From Sulfurimonas sp. (GTDB lineage Bacteria > Campylobacterota > Campylobacteria > Campylobacterales > Sulfurimonadaceae), in contig JALSKR010000139.1 of assembly GCA_026988735.1 (NCBI GenBank), positions 1 to 15,385 of the forward strand: DNA of 15,385 nt, in the 5' to 3' direction. Below the pieces are notes generated by a model, which had not been told where the DNA came from, made no database searches, and was given only the letters and a program-made list of their open reading frames with translations. Positions 6,975 to 14,630 of this stretch are shown here, piece by piece (the stretch's first letter is position 1; the number at the start of each line of letters is the position of its first letter). A program made the position numbers and the translations under genes.

Positions 6975-7520
6975 TTATGATGCTTCCAAAATATCCATAG
7001 CACCATTAAGTACAATGCGCTTGTTATTTATGTCAACATTAACTTTAAACGGTGCTATAAAAGGAACCAAAAAGCTCTTTGGCAAACCCCTTGCAACCAA
7101 ACTCTCATCAGTTTGAATACTTAAATAGTTTGTATTGTTAAATCTTTCAATCTCTTTGACAACACCAAGAAGGTTGTTGTCTTCATAAACTTTACAATCT
7201 TCCAAATCAAACCAAAAGTATTCACCTTCATTCAGATGACAGTTTTTTCTTGTCTCTTCATACGTTGTAAAAAGTTTTGCATTTGTAAACTTTTTCGCAT
7301 CTTCAGGGTTTGTAATGTTATTAATACGCACCAAACCACGTTCAAGATCTACATCACTTAAAGTAATATGCTCTTTTTTGTTGATTAAAAAGGTTGCGCC
7401 TTTTACAAACTGTTCTGGAAAATCACACTTAATGTGCAACTTCATATCACCTTTGATACCGACAGTTTTGCCGATTGTTGCAATATGAAGCAACTTTTCT
7501 TTACTAGATTGCTTCGACAT
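6975..7520 (-). CDS. rimM: 16S rRNA processing protein RimM
   Basis: The 181-aa protein has the RimM layout. An N-terminal beta-barrel carries the IATIGKTVGIKGDMKLH signature (about 13-29). A C-terminal PRC-barrel-like half begins near EGEYFWFDLEDCKVY. RimM binds ribosomal protein S19 and assists maturation of the 30S head. The start ATG overlaps the last codons of khpA by 17 nt and leaves the expected short lead before the conserved IGK motif, so it is preferred. It is followed without a gap by trmD, the usual pairing. The long overlap implies translational coupling to khpA. Confidence 0.95.
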   Translation of the reverse strand: MSKQSSKEKLLHIATIGKTVGIKGDMKLHIKCDFPEQFVKGATFLINKKEHITLSDVDLERGLVRINNITNPEDAKKFTNAKLFTTYEETRKNCHLNEGEYFWFDLEDCKVYEDNNLLGVVKEIERFNNTNYLSIQTDESLVARGLPKSFLVPFIAPFKVNVDINNKRIVLNGAMDILEAS

Positions 7521-7740
7521 TGATACGGTAACTCACACCATCTTTGGCTTTACATCCGGAAATCACAGTTTTAATAGCACCAATCATCTTGCCGCTTTTT
7601 CCTATTAATTTCCCTATATCCGCCTGGTTTGCATAGAGAACTATTTCTGTTATTTCATCGCCCTCTTGAACTTCAACTCTAATATCATCAGGGTATGATG
7701 CTATCAGTCTTGCAAATTGTGCGACAAAATCAGCAATCAT
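7504..7740 (-). CDS. khpA: KH-domain RNA-binding protein KhpA
   Basis: The 78-aa protein is a single type II KH domain with the RNA-binding loop IGKLIGKSGKMIGAIK (about 42-57, GxxGxxG), which is nearly the whole protein. KhpA-type proteins bind RNA broadly and in some bacteria pair with KhpB/Jag; no partner gene is in this window. The position between rpsP and rimM is the standard location. Its ATG comes two nt after the rpsP stop, and its 3' end overlaps rimM by 17 nt. Family identity is clear, while the cellular target is unknown. Confidence 0.93.
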   Translation of the reverse strand: MIADFVAQFARLIASYPDDIRVEVQEGDEITEIVLYANQADIGKLIGKSGKMIGAIKTVISGCKAKDGVSYRINVEAI

Positions 7741-7742
7741 AA

Positions 7743-7964
7743 TTAACGACCAGTGATCTTTTTCACACGATCACTCATTTGAGCACCAACACCCAACCAG
7801 TAATCAACTCTTTCATTATCAACTTTCAGCTCTTTTGTCATTGGATTATAATATCCAATAAGCTCAATCCAACCACCATCTCTACGTTTACGGCTATCAG
7901 TTACCGCGATACGATAAAATGGTCTTTTCTTTCTTCCCATACGAGTAAGTCTAATTACTGTCAT
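7743..7964 (-). CDS. rpsP: 30S ribosomal protein S16 (bS16)
   Basis: The 73-aa basic protein matches bS16: [21 protein letters not shown] at the start, [14 protein letters not shown] [10 protein letters not shown] at about 23-32, and IGYYNPM in the middle. It ends soon after [11 protein letters not shown], near the short end of the family range. bS16 stabilises the 30S body early in assembly. The start is ATG with AGGAAA upstream. It is the first gene of the ribosomal operon and is preceded by a leader of about 325 nt if the promoter next to ffh is used. Confidence 0.97.
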   Translation of the reverse strand: MTVIRLTRMGRKKRPFYRIAVTDSRKRRDGGWIELIGYYNPMTKELKVDNERVDYWLGVGAQMSDRVKKITGR

Positions 7965-8018
7965 TTTGTTTCCTGTTTTTTTAATTTACCTATTACTGGT
8001 TACATATATACATAATTT

Positions 8019-8048
8019 CTCTATAATGAACAAAGTCCATTATATGAG
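8019..8048 (-). other. Long hairpin with embedded -10-like TATAAT
   Basis: TATAATGAAC (8022-8031) pairs with GTCCATTATA (8035-8044) over 10 bp including one G-U, with a 3-nt loop. CTC/GAG extends the stem to 8019-8048 across one bulge. On minus, 8044-8039 also reads TATAAT, so the same bases could be a second promoter close to rpsP. No good -35 stands at 16-19 bp. Confidence 0.45.
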
Positions 8049-8050
8049 GC

Positions 8051-8069
8051 AGGGACACAATGTCCCTAC
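8051..8069 (-). repeat. GTAG-flanked hairpin, REP-like
   Basis: AGGGACA (8051-8057) pairs perfectly with TGTCCCT (8061-8067) around CAA. On minus the sequence reads GTAGGGACATTGTGTCCCT, with a GTAG overlapping the foot of the stem. GTAGGG-type hairpins are common intergenic repeats in several bacterial groups, as I recall. It is unrelated in sequence to the repeat at 416-546 and 6199-6270. Confidence 0.4.
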
Positions 8070-8296
8070 AACCCCCTAAAGCTACAAAAAACAAAGTTTT
8101 TTGAGATGTTTAGAGTTTATTACTATAAATGATAAGTTTCTTTTGGGAAGTTGTAAATGTAGAAGAGTATTTCTCTTAAATAATTTTGCTTCCCTCTTAC
8201 CATCTCTATAGTTGGATGTACACATGTAACCAGTAAATAGGCTACAAATCTTTTTATCACAGAGGTATTGTTTAAAAAGATTTATTTTGAAATCGG

Positions 8297-8325
8297 ATTA
8301 TATCTGTTTTTTTCTTAAATAGCAA
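8297..8325 (-). promoter_or_regulatory. Promoter of the rpsP operon and its long leader
   Basis: On minus, TTGCTA (8325-8320, 4/6 to TTGACA), a 17-bp A-rich spacer and a perfect TATAAT (8302-8297) form the best promoter in the window. It starts four bases after the ffh stop codon. Transcription from about 8290 would produce a leader of about 325 nt containing the closed, hairpin-rich block before rpsP. Confidence 0.65.
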
Positions 8326-8328
8326 TAG

Positions 8329-9684
8329 CTATCTCGGAAGGCCGCCCATTCCGCCTGGACCTCCGGCTTGACCCATCATTGACTGGAGCTGTTTCATTCC
8401 ATTTTTTCCAGAAAATTTTTTTGCCATCTTTCCTGCATTTTTAAACTGCTTTATCATTCTGTTTATCTCAACTATATCAAGTCCGCACCCTTTTGCAATT
8501 CTCTGTTTTCTAGAATTGTTTAACAAGTCAGGGTTTTCTCTCTCTTTTCTTGTCATGGAAGCAACCATGGCTTTTATATTTTTGAGCTCTCCAGAATTTT
8601 CAAAATCAAAATCTTTAATCGCTTTGGACATATTTCCCATTCCGGGAATCATTCCCATGATAGAGCTCATACTTCCCATTTTTTTCATCTGTTCCATCTG
8701 CTCTAAAAAGTCATTGAAATTAAACTTTCCTTTTTGAATCTTTTTGGTCAGCTTTTTTGCCTGCTTTTCATCAATAACATTCGTTACTTTTTCAGCAAGC
8801 CCTTCAACATCTCCAAATCCCATCAGACGGTTGACAATACGTTCCGGTAAGAAGACTTCCAAATCTTCCATTTTTTCGCCCAGACCGATAAAACGAAGCG
8901 GTACCTGTACCTGGGAAGAAAGTCCCAAAGCAACACCACCCTTTGCATCTCCGTCATACTTGGAAAGAATAACCCCGTCAATACCGATTTTTTCTTTAAA
9001 AGTAGTAGCCGTTCTTACCGCATCCTGACCTGTTAAAGAGTCGGCCACATAAAAAATTTCATCTGGATTTGCCGCTTTTTTTACACTTTCAAGCTCATCC
9101 ATCAGTTCTTCATCAATTGCCAGACGACCGGCCGTATCTATTAAAACAACATCAAAAATTTTAGAATCGGCATATTGCAAAGCGGCTTTAACTACTTCTG
9201 CAGGATTCTTTGTCGATTCATCCTCATAAAGTTCTACTTCAATCTGTGCAGTAATCTGACGTAACTGTTCAACTGCAGCCAAACGCTGTAAATCGGCTGC
9301 AACAACAAGTACTTTTTTACCTTTGTTTTTCAGGTAGTTTGCAAGTTTACCTGTTGTTGTTGTTTTACCCGATCCCTGAAGACCTGTCATCAAAATAACT
9401 GTCGGAGGATTGGGGGCAAATACAAATCCTCTGTTACCACCTACATCTAAAAGTTCATTGAGTGTTTCACGCAAAGCTTCAAGAAACTGGTCTTTTCCTA
9501 TACCTTTTTCTTTTGTACGCAGTTGTACTTTTTGAATCAGTTCTTTAACAACTTTATGATTCACATCCGCTTTTAAAAGATTTTTTTTAAGTTCATTGAG
9601 CGCCTTAGAAAGTGCTTTATCATCATCATGAAAACGAATCTTTTTTATTGCATTTGTAAACGAATCTGTTAAAGTACCAAACAT
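8329..9684 (-). CDS. ffh: Signal recognition particle GTPase Ffh
   Basis: The 451-aa protein has the SRP54 layout: helical N domain (1-90), G domain (about 95-295) and methionine-rich M domain (about 300-451). GTPase motifs are the P-loop GLQGSGKTT (101-109), DTAGR (183-187) and GLGEK near 267-271. The G4 motif reads SKYDGD (241-246) rather than TKLDGD, and the DxxRPAA motif reads DLQRLAA (131-137). These may be lineage traits. The M domain has the expected runs of Met and Gly (MGSMSSIMGMIPGMG) that bind signal peptides and 4.5S RNA. The start is ATG with GAGGTG upstream. It follows the RluA-like gene by 61 nt and precedes the rpsP promoter. It targets nascent membrane proteins to FtsY and the Sec translocon. 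Confidence 0.97.
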   Translation of the reverse strand: MFGTLTDSFTNAIKKIRFHDDDKALSKALNELKKNLLKADVNHKVVKELIQKVQLRTKEKGIGKDQFLEALRETLNELLDVGGNRGFVFAPNPPTVILMTGLQGSGKTTTTGKLANYLKNKGKKVLVVAADLQRLAAVEQLRQITAQIEVELYEDESTKNPAEVVKAALQYADSKIFDVVLIDTAGRLAIDEELMDELESVKKAANPDEIFYVADSLTGQDAVRTATTFKEKIGIDGVILSKYDGDAKGGVALGLSSQVQVPLRFIGLGEKMEDLEVFLPERIVNRLMGFGDVEGLAEKVTNVIDEKQAKKLTKKIQKGKFNFNDFLEQMEQMKKMGSMSSIMGMIPGMGNMSKAIKDFDFENSGELKNIKAMVASMTRKERENPDLLNNSRKQRIAKGCGLDIVEINRMIKQFKNAGKMAKKFSGKNGMKQLQSMMGQAGGPGGMGGLPR

Positions 9685-9745
9685 TAAAACACCTCTTGTA
9701 TAATAAATATAAATTTTTTCGAAATTGTAACTAAGTTTTTCTTAA

Positions 9746-10480
9746 TTATTCAAATGTAACAAAGCTCTTAGGCTCTTTTGCTACAAACTCCATTCCAAGA
9801 AGTCTGACTTTATGAGCATGAAGCATCACACGCTTGGCACGACGTCCGCCATACTGCTCGTCACCGACTATAGGATGGTCGATATAACGTGCATGCACTC
9901 TGATTTGGTGTGTACGTCCATTGTGTATGATACATTTTACTTTTGTCTTTTTTGCACTCACTATATCAGGGAAAAACTCCGTTCTTGCCGGTTTTCCTTT
10001 TGGAGAAACATTTGAATAGGCTTTGTTGTTTTTTTTCTGCGTTGTAATTGCTTTGTCCACTTCAATCGGTTCTGTCATTATGCCCTCAACCCAGGCAATA
10101 TACTCTTTATAGACCTTATCATCACGAAATTCTTTAATCGCACGCTGACGAAACTCTTCATTCTTAACAAGCATTAAAACACCGCTTGTTTCACGATCAA
10201 GTCTGTGAAGCAGAACTGCCGGTTTGAACTGACGCTCTATTTCGTCCGAGTTTACATGTGCAGGCTTGTCCACAACAACTATATCATCATTTTCAAAAAT
10301 AGGCTGGACACGTTCTACTTTTTGCACTCGAAATATCGTTCGCTCATCAATTTCACCACGGGCAATCATTACTTTTTTATTGCCGACATATACAAGTCCT
10401 CTGTCTATCATAGACTTTGCACTTGAGTTCGAGATGCCTTCTTGTTGTGCCAATAATTTATATGCTTTTTCTGTCGCCAT
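9746..10480 (-). CDS. RluA-family RNA pseudouridine synthase
   Basis: The 244-aa protein has a short S4-like RNA-binding segment at the N-terminus (about 12-55) followed by the pseudouridine synthase domain. The catalytic signature HRLDRETSG (92-100) carries nucleophile D95. GRTHQIRVH and HPIVGDEQYGG further on are characteristic of the RluA/RluC/RluD group. It should convert specific uridines in rRNA or tRNA to pseudouridine; the site cannot be told from sequence. The start is ATG with AAGGAG eight nt upstream. It lies 14 nt after waaA, an order I recall from H. pylori (HP0957-HP0956). Confidence 0.93.
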   Translation of the reverse strand: MATEKAYKLLAQQEGISNSSAKSMIDRGLVYVGNKKVMIARGEIDERTIFRVQKVERVQPIFENDDIVVVDKPAHVNSDEIERQFKPAVLLHRLDRETSGVLMLVKNEEFRQRAIKEFRDDKVYKEYIAWVEGIMTEPIEVDKAITTQKKNNKAYSNVSPKGKPARTEFFPDIVSAKKTKVKCIIHNGRTHQIRVHARYIDHPIVGDEQYGGRRAKRVMLHAHKVRLLGMEFVAKEPKSFVTFE

Positions 10481-10494
10481 CTTACTAGCTCCTT

Positions 10495-11661
10495 TTAATT
10501 TTCTAATATTTTTTGAACCACTGGTTCGAGATTTATTTTCTCTTCTACCATTGAAGGTGGTAACTCTTTTGCCGTTTTAAGGGCATCTGCTATCTCATCT
10601 GCTGCAACATACTGTACATGATGAACATATTTGAACAACTCTTTTTGGTGAAAAAAGTGTTTTCCGGTAATTATTTTACAACCAAAATAAGCCGGTTCAA
10701 GCGGATTATGTCCGCCGACATCTTCTTTAAATGCGCCTCCGAGAATAGCTATGTCACTGATGGCATAAATGTTGTTCAGTTCACCCATCATATCGACTAA
10801 AATCATATCACTTGCAAAATTTTTCACCTCTGAAAAACGAGAAAGTGTTGCATTGTTTTGCTGTGCATACAAATTCATTAACCCATATACTTCATCAAAT
10901 CGTTCCGGATGACGAGGAACAACTATCAACTTTGCCTCATACTCTTTTTTATATGTAAAAAAAGCTTCTAAAATACTTTTTTCCTCGCCGGGATGAGTAC
11001 TTCCCGCTACGATAACTTCGGACTCAGGCTTTTCATACTCTTTTGTTTTTTTAATTTCACCTGCCAATTTTATATTTCCGATAACTTCAATCTTTTTTGC
11101 ACCCAGTGCCAAGAATCTGTTTTTATCATTCTCACTCTGCGCATAAACCATATCCACATTCTCTAAAAGTTTTTTGTAAAACCAGGCAAACTTCATATAT
11201 TTGTTGACACTCTTATCTGAAATTCTGGCATTAAGCAAAATGACTTCTGCACCGCGTGAGCGTGCTACACTAAAAAGCAGATACCAAAATTCTGCTTCGA
11301 GTACGATAAGCTTTTTTTGCGGTTTTATCCAAAAAGGCAGATACATTTCATAGGGCAGATAACGCACCTCTGCATTGTATTTTTTTGCTTCATTGTGTCC
11401 GGTCTGTGTAATCGCTGTAATAAGCAGTTTTTTATTTTCCAATATATCCAAAAGAGGCTTTAGCGCTCTGGCTTCGCCCAGGGAACATACATGAAACCAA
11501 ATTGCATTTGTACTGTGAAACGGAGGATTCTTAAAAAGAAAAAAACGTGCAGGAATTGATTCTTTATATTTTTTTTTAAAAGACAAGACTATGAGAAGCG
11601 GAAGTGCTATTATATAAAACACAACGCTTACAATATAATAAAAAAAGAAAAACGGCTTCAA
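10495..11661 (-). CDS. waaA: 3-deoxy-D-manno-octulosonic acid (Kdo) transferase WaaA
   Basis: This glycosyltransferase adds Kdo to lipid A at the inner face of the inner membrane. It starts with a hydrophobic anchor (FFFFYYIVSVVFYIIALPLL). HVCSLGEARA carries the probable catalytic Glu (residue 63), and NARISDKS, AGSTHPGEE, VPRHPERF, GELNNIY and GGHNPLEPAYFG are all typical of KdtA/WaaA. I chose the TTG at 11661 (388 aa), preceded by GAAGAG and two nt after the flgZ stop. An upstream ATG at 11712 would add 17 polar residues before the membrane anchor and overlap flgZ by 49 nt. Lipid A with Kdo is consistent with a Gram-negative cell. The downstream neighbour is the RluA-like gene. Confidence 0.94.
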   Translation of the reverse strand: MKPFFFFYYIVSVVFYIIALPLLIVLSFKKKYKESIPARFFLFKNPPFHSTNAIWFHVCSLGEARALKPLLDILENKKLLITAITQTGHNEAKKYNAEVRYLPYEMYLPFWIKPQKKLIVLEAEFWYLLFSVARSRGAEVILLNARISDKSVNKYMKFAWFYKKLLENVDMVYAQSENDKNRFLALGAKKIEVIGNIKLAGEIKKTKEYEKPESEVIVAGSTHPGEEKSILEAFFTYKKEYEAKLIVVPRHPERFDEVYGLMNLYAQQNNATLSRFSEVKNFASDMILVDMMGELNNIYAISDIAILGGAFKEDVGGHNPLEPAYFGCKIITGKHFFHQKELFKYVHHVQYVAADEIADALKTAKELPPSMVEEKINLEPVVQKILEN

Positions 11662-11663
11662 GC

Positions 11664-12377
11664 CTACTCTTCGTTGACTTTCACATAGAGAATACGTCCA
11701 CAGTGAGGACATGTTGTAATATCTTCACCCTTAATGACATCAGAGTATACTTTATCGCCAATAACCATGTGGCATCCCATACATGCCTGTTCTTCAACAG
11801 GAACCACTGTTGTATTTTTTGCCCAACGACGAATTTTTTGGTAAAAAGCAAGCCCTTTTTGATTAATGTCTGCTAAAAGAGCCTCTTTTCTTTTGAAGAC
11901 TTCCTGTCTTTCTTTGTGTATTTTTTCCAGTTTTGTATCAACATCTGCTTTGACACTCTCCAAATTTGCATTCAACTCTTCTAAAGCACTTTTTGCAGCC
12001 TCAATTTGCTCTTTTTTTGCATCAATGATTTTTTCAAGTCTTTGAATCTCTTCATTGGCAAAGGTTACCTGTTCTTTGGCAATTTCTTCTTCAAGCTGCA
12101 ACGACTTCATTTCGCGTTCTGTTTTTACTTCAGAACTTTTTTTTACATTCTCTTCAAGCTTTTGTGAAAGTTCTGAAAGATGCAGTTCGTTTTTTGCTTT
12201 TTTAACTTCTTCTTCTTTGATTTCATTTGTCAAATTTTCAATATCTGACTCTATACTCTTTGTTTTTGCAAGAGCTGCTTCATAATTTGCATTTGCTTCT
12301 TCTATCTGAGGCTCAAATGCATCTATCTCTTTGTCTATTATTGAAAGGTCGATTAGTTGTTTTAAGTGCTTGTTCAT
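11664..12377 (-). CDS. flgZ: Coiled-coil/C4 zinc-ribbon protein FlgZ (HP0958-like)
   Basis: The 237-aa protein is a long, charged, heptad-rich helical region (about 10-180) followed by a four-cysteine zinc ribbon (C199, C202, C223, C226; CxxC pairs ending CPHCGRILY). This is the build of H. pylori HP0958 (FlgZ), reported to stabilise the flagellar sigma factor RpoN and to affect flagellin mRNA. The position next to waaA matches the order I recall from H. pylori (HP0958-HP0957). The start is ATG with AAAGGA upstream, 48 nt after the nif3-like gene. If orthologous, it links this cluster to motility. Related zinc-ribbon proteins exist in non-flagellated bacteria, so the flagellar role here is inferred. 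Confidence 0.85.
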   Translation of the reverse strand: MNKHLKQLIDLSIIDKEIDAFEPQIEEANANYEAALAKTKSIESDIENLTNEIKEEEVKKAKNELHLSELSQKLEENVKKSSEVKTEREMKSLQLEEEIAKEQVTFANEEIQRLEKIIDAKKEQIEAAKSALEELNANLESVKADVDTKLEKIHKERQEVFKRKEALLADINQKGLAFYQKIRRWAKNTTVVPVEEQACMGCHMVIGDKVYSDVIKGEDITTCPHCGRILYVKVNEE

Positions 12378-12425
12378 TGGGGTCCTTTAGTGGTTTTACT
12401 TCTACCATTACTTGTATTATTAGAC

Positions 12426-13148
12426 TTAAATATATGTAAATGGGTTTTCTGATGATGCAATTATAACTTCTAAACCTAAAATTTTCAAATGCTTTTGCAT
12501 AATTTGTGCAAAAAAACACTCACTTTCATAGTGTCCGATGTCAATTAAAGACAATTTTATACTTTTTGCCTCCATTGCATCATGATATTTTACATCACCC
12601 GTCAAAAAACAGTCAGCATCCAGACTTTTCATCAAAGAGCATCCCGATCCTGTTGTCAATGCCACTTTTTTTACTCTTTGTGCGCACTTGACAGTACGTG
12701 CGTACTTAAGCCCAAAAGCCTTTGCAACATGTTTAGCAAATATGTCAAAATCTTCATCAACTTCCAAATAGGCAACAAAACCGTCTTTTTTACAAATTTC
12801 ATATCCGAGTACCTCTTTTGCAACATACTCATTTAAATGTGTCTGGTCAAAATTTGTATGCATTGCAATATTGGAAATATTTTTTTTAATCATCTTCTGA
12901 ATCAAATTTGCAGGATATTTTGAAAATTCCAGCTGCTTGAGTCCGCCAAAAATTATAGGATGATGTGTTATTAAAAGTGTATTTTCATCCAAAGAATCAA
13001 TCAGTTTTTCATCTACGTCAATACTTAAAGCGACTTTTGAAATATCGTCTTCAAAATCTCCGATTAAAAGACCGGAGTTATCCCATGATTCTTGAATTTC
13101 AAAAGGTGAGAGTTCGTTAAGATATTTATAAATTTCAAGTATTTTCAC
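12426..13148 (-). CDS. Nif3-like dinuclear metal centre protein
   Basis: The 240-aa protein belongs to the Nif3/YbgI (DUF34) family. The metal-binding residues are visible: HHP (H62, H63), HTNFD (H97, D101) and GHYESE (H206, E210). Family members are often annotated as GTP cyclohydrolase I type 2, but the physiological reaction is unsettled. I keep the GTG start (GTGAAAATA), which overlaps the TPR stop by 4 nt and has AAGGGAGA upstream. The gene sits directly upstream of flgZ, the order I recall from H. pylori (HP0959-HP0958). Function is not assigned beyond family. Confidence 0.9.
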   Translation of the reverse strand: MKILEIYKYLNELSPFEIQESWDNSGLLIGDFEDDISKVALSIDVDEKLIDSLDENTLLITHHPIIFGGLKQLEFSKYPANLIQKMIKKNISNIAMHTNFDQTHLNEYVAKEVLGYEICKKDGFVAYLEVDEDFDIFAKHVAKAFGLKYARTVKCAQRVKKVALTTGSGCSLMKSLDADCFLTGDVKYHDAMEAKSIKLSLIDIGHYESECFFAQIMQKHLKILGLEVIIASSENPFTYI

Positions 13149-13753
13149 AGTTTCTCTCCCTTGGCAATTTTACCTAACTCTTCTTTTGCCTCTTTAAATT
13201 CAGGATCAAGTTCCAGCGCTTTTGCATACATGACTTTTGCTTCGTCAAAATGCTTCATATCCACCAGTAAATTTCCATAATTATAATAGGTAATAGGGTT
13301 TGTAGCATCTATTTCAAGTGATTTGTTCAAATGATTTCTTGCACTTGCAAATTCTCCCATTTTTCTGTACAACGATGCCATTGCCTGATGAATGTAGGTA
13401 TTGTTCGGATCCAGTTCGAGTGCCTCTTTGTAGTACTCCATAGCTTCATCATCTCTGTTTTGCTGTGCAAGCGTATACCCCATTTTAAAGAGTGTTTCAG
13501 GATTTTTCGGTTCTTTAATATTTGCCTCACTATAAATAGCAAGTGCTTTTTGCAAATCTCCTTTTTGCATCTCCTCATCAGCTTTTTCTACCAAAGAAGA
13601 GGCATCAAAAGGAGAGAATGCTTCGGCACTTCGTTCATCTTCGGTACCCATATGTTGTTGACCCTCCGGATCTTTAAGTGTCTGTATATGCTCATATATC
13701 TTATATGCAAAAAAAGCAGATGCACCCAGCATCAGTAATTGAAAAAGTGTCAT
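13145..13753 (-). CDS. Membrane-anchored TPR protein
   Basis: The 202-aa protein has a short N-terminal hydrophobic segment (about 1-20) without an obvious cleavage site. A polar linker (about 25-50) follows, then about four tetratricopeptide repeats from residue 55 to 195, recognised by repeated A-x-x-x-Y/G and LDP/EPKNP turn patterns. It probably scaffolds protein contacts at the inner membrane; the partner is unknown. The start is ATG with AGGAAA overlapping the M23 stop codon (10-nt gap). It overlaps the next gene by 4 nt. The neighbouring envelope peptidase suggests a cell-envelope role, but this is only an inference from context. Confidence 0.85.
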   Translation of the reverse strand: MTLFQLLMLGASAFFAYKIYEHIQTLKDPEGQQHMGTEDERSAEAFSPFDASSLVEKADEEMQKGDLQKALAIYSEANIKEPKNPETLFKMGYTLAQQNRDDEAMEYYKEALELDPNNTYIHQAMASLYRKMGEFASARNHLNKSLEIDATNPITYYNYGNLLVDMKHFDEAKVMYAKALELDPEFKEAKEELGKIAKGEKL

Positions 13754-13763
13754 GTTTGTTTTC

Positions 13764-14630
13764 CTATTTCTTTAAAATTAAATTATTGTTTAGCAATGCT
13801 ATAAGTTGCAACGGATCAACTTGTACTCCGTTAATTCTAGCTGAAAAATGCAAATGAGGACCTGTAACCCTGCCGCTTTTTCCTGATAACCCTAAAAGTT
13901 CACCCTTTTGAACAAATTGATTTTTTTTGACACTAAATTCACTCATATGAAAGTAGCAGGTATAAATGCCTTCACCATGATCAATAATGACAGTTCCGCC
14001 CGAATAAAATCTTTTTTTGACCAAAACAACTTTTCCCTCATTGGACGCTACAATCGGTGTACCGATTTTTGCCCGAAAATCTGTTCCGCTGTGATACCCT
14101 TTGAGTGAACCGTTATAGACTCTCGCTGTACCAAAAGCACTTGTAATTTTACTCTGTACAGGAAAAATAAAATCTGAATGCAGGTAGCTTTTGTTTGTAA
14201 CGGTATGATAAATTTTCATAGCTTCTTTGTACTCTTTTGCTATTCTTTTTTTCACTTTTTCTGATTGTGGATTTACTTTAGAATCGCTTACATGTATTGT
14301 TTCTTTTGTATATTTTGCATTTTTGATTTTGAGTGTAAAATATTTATATTTTTTTATACCGTTTTGAATATAGACAATTTTCACAGGTTTATGCGCAGGT
14401 TTCTCATAATAAGAGACCGGAATCAATGCATAATATTCATTTTCATTCAAGGGATTTTGAAAAATTTTTATCTTTTTCCCTTCAAAATCAACTCTTTTGT
14501 ATGCAATATTTTTTTCTTTTGCAAGTTTCACTAATGCCGTTTTACCGTTGCCTACCTCATCATTTATTACCTTTACATGTAAAGCAAAGAGAGAAGAAAC
14601 AAAAAGGCAAACAAATAACAAAAACTTCAT
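13764..14630 (-). CDS. M23 (LytM) family peptidoglycan endopeptidase
   Basis: The 288-aa protein starts with a clear signal peptide ([16 protein letters not shown]), so it is exported to the periplasm. The C-terminal M23 domain (about 165-275) has H180 and D184 (HSGTD), H228 (FHMS), and H259 with H261 (HLHF), the full zinc and catalytic set, so it should be active. The middle region (about 20-150) is beta-rich and probably binds or regulates. Such enzymes cut peptide cross-links in peptidoglycan and in this phylum influence cell shape; I cannot match it to one named Csd/Pgp protein. The start ATG overlaps the smpB TGA by one base (TGATG) with AAGGA upstream, implying coupled translation. Confidence 0.92.
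   Translation of the reverse strand: MKFLLFVCLFVSSLFALHVKVINDEVGNGKTALVKLAKEKNIAYKRVDFEGKKIKIFQNPLNENEYYALIPVSYYEKPAHKPVKIVYIQNGIKKYKYFTLKIKNAKYTKETIHVSDSKVNPQSEKVKKRIAKEYKEAMKIYHTVTNKSYLHSDFIFPVQSKITSAFGTARVYNGSLKGYHSGTDFRAKIGTPIVASNEGKVVLVKKRFYSGGTVIIDHGEGIYTCYFHMSEFSVKKNQFVQKGELLGLSGKSGRVTGPHLHFSARINGVQVDPLQLIALLNNNLILKK

Larger units (their letters stand above)
7989..8241. repeat. 253-bp block closed by a 25-bp inverted repeat; possible structured RNA or MITE-like element
   Basis: The left end (7989-8013) and the reverse complement of the right end (8216-8241) match over 25-26 positions with two mismatches and one extra base; the shared core is ACTGGTTACAT. Inside are hairpins at 8019-8048, 8051-8067 and 8086-8102, plus nested stems 8103-8108/8201-8206, 8145-8150/8189-8194 and 8163-8167/8173-8177. 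These stems are mutually compatible and tile most of the block. No ORF is credible and no target-site duplication is obvious. It lies between the promoter next to ffh and rpsP, so on the minus strand it would be in the rpsP leader. Confidence 0.7.

Noticed and set aside
8086..8102. Intrinsic terminator made of A6C and GT6
   Set aside because: The stem is almost all A-T, no separate T-run follows on either strand, and on minus it lies inside the rpsP leader where full termination would block the operon.
7965..8328. 4.5S SRP RNA (ffs) next to ffh
   Set aside because: I looked on both strands for the conserved GGAAG/AGCA apical motifs of SRP RNA and did not see them in the expected hairpin arrangement.
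11662..11712. Upstream ATG extension of waaA
   Set aside because: It would add 17 polar residues before the membrane anchor and overlap flgZ by 49 nt. The TTG at 11661 has a nearby GAAGAG and gives a typical WaaA N-terminus.
12313..12519. Minus-strand frame of 68 codons across the nif3-like/flgZ junction
   Set aside because: It overlaps both real genes in another frame and its peptide shows no family features.
13331..13738. Plus-strand open frame of 135 codons opposite the TPR gene
   Set aside because: It is the antisense of a convincing TPR gene, its product is Cys/Phe/Ile-rich with no recognisable motif, and there is no ribosome binding site or plus-strand neighbour.
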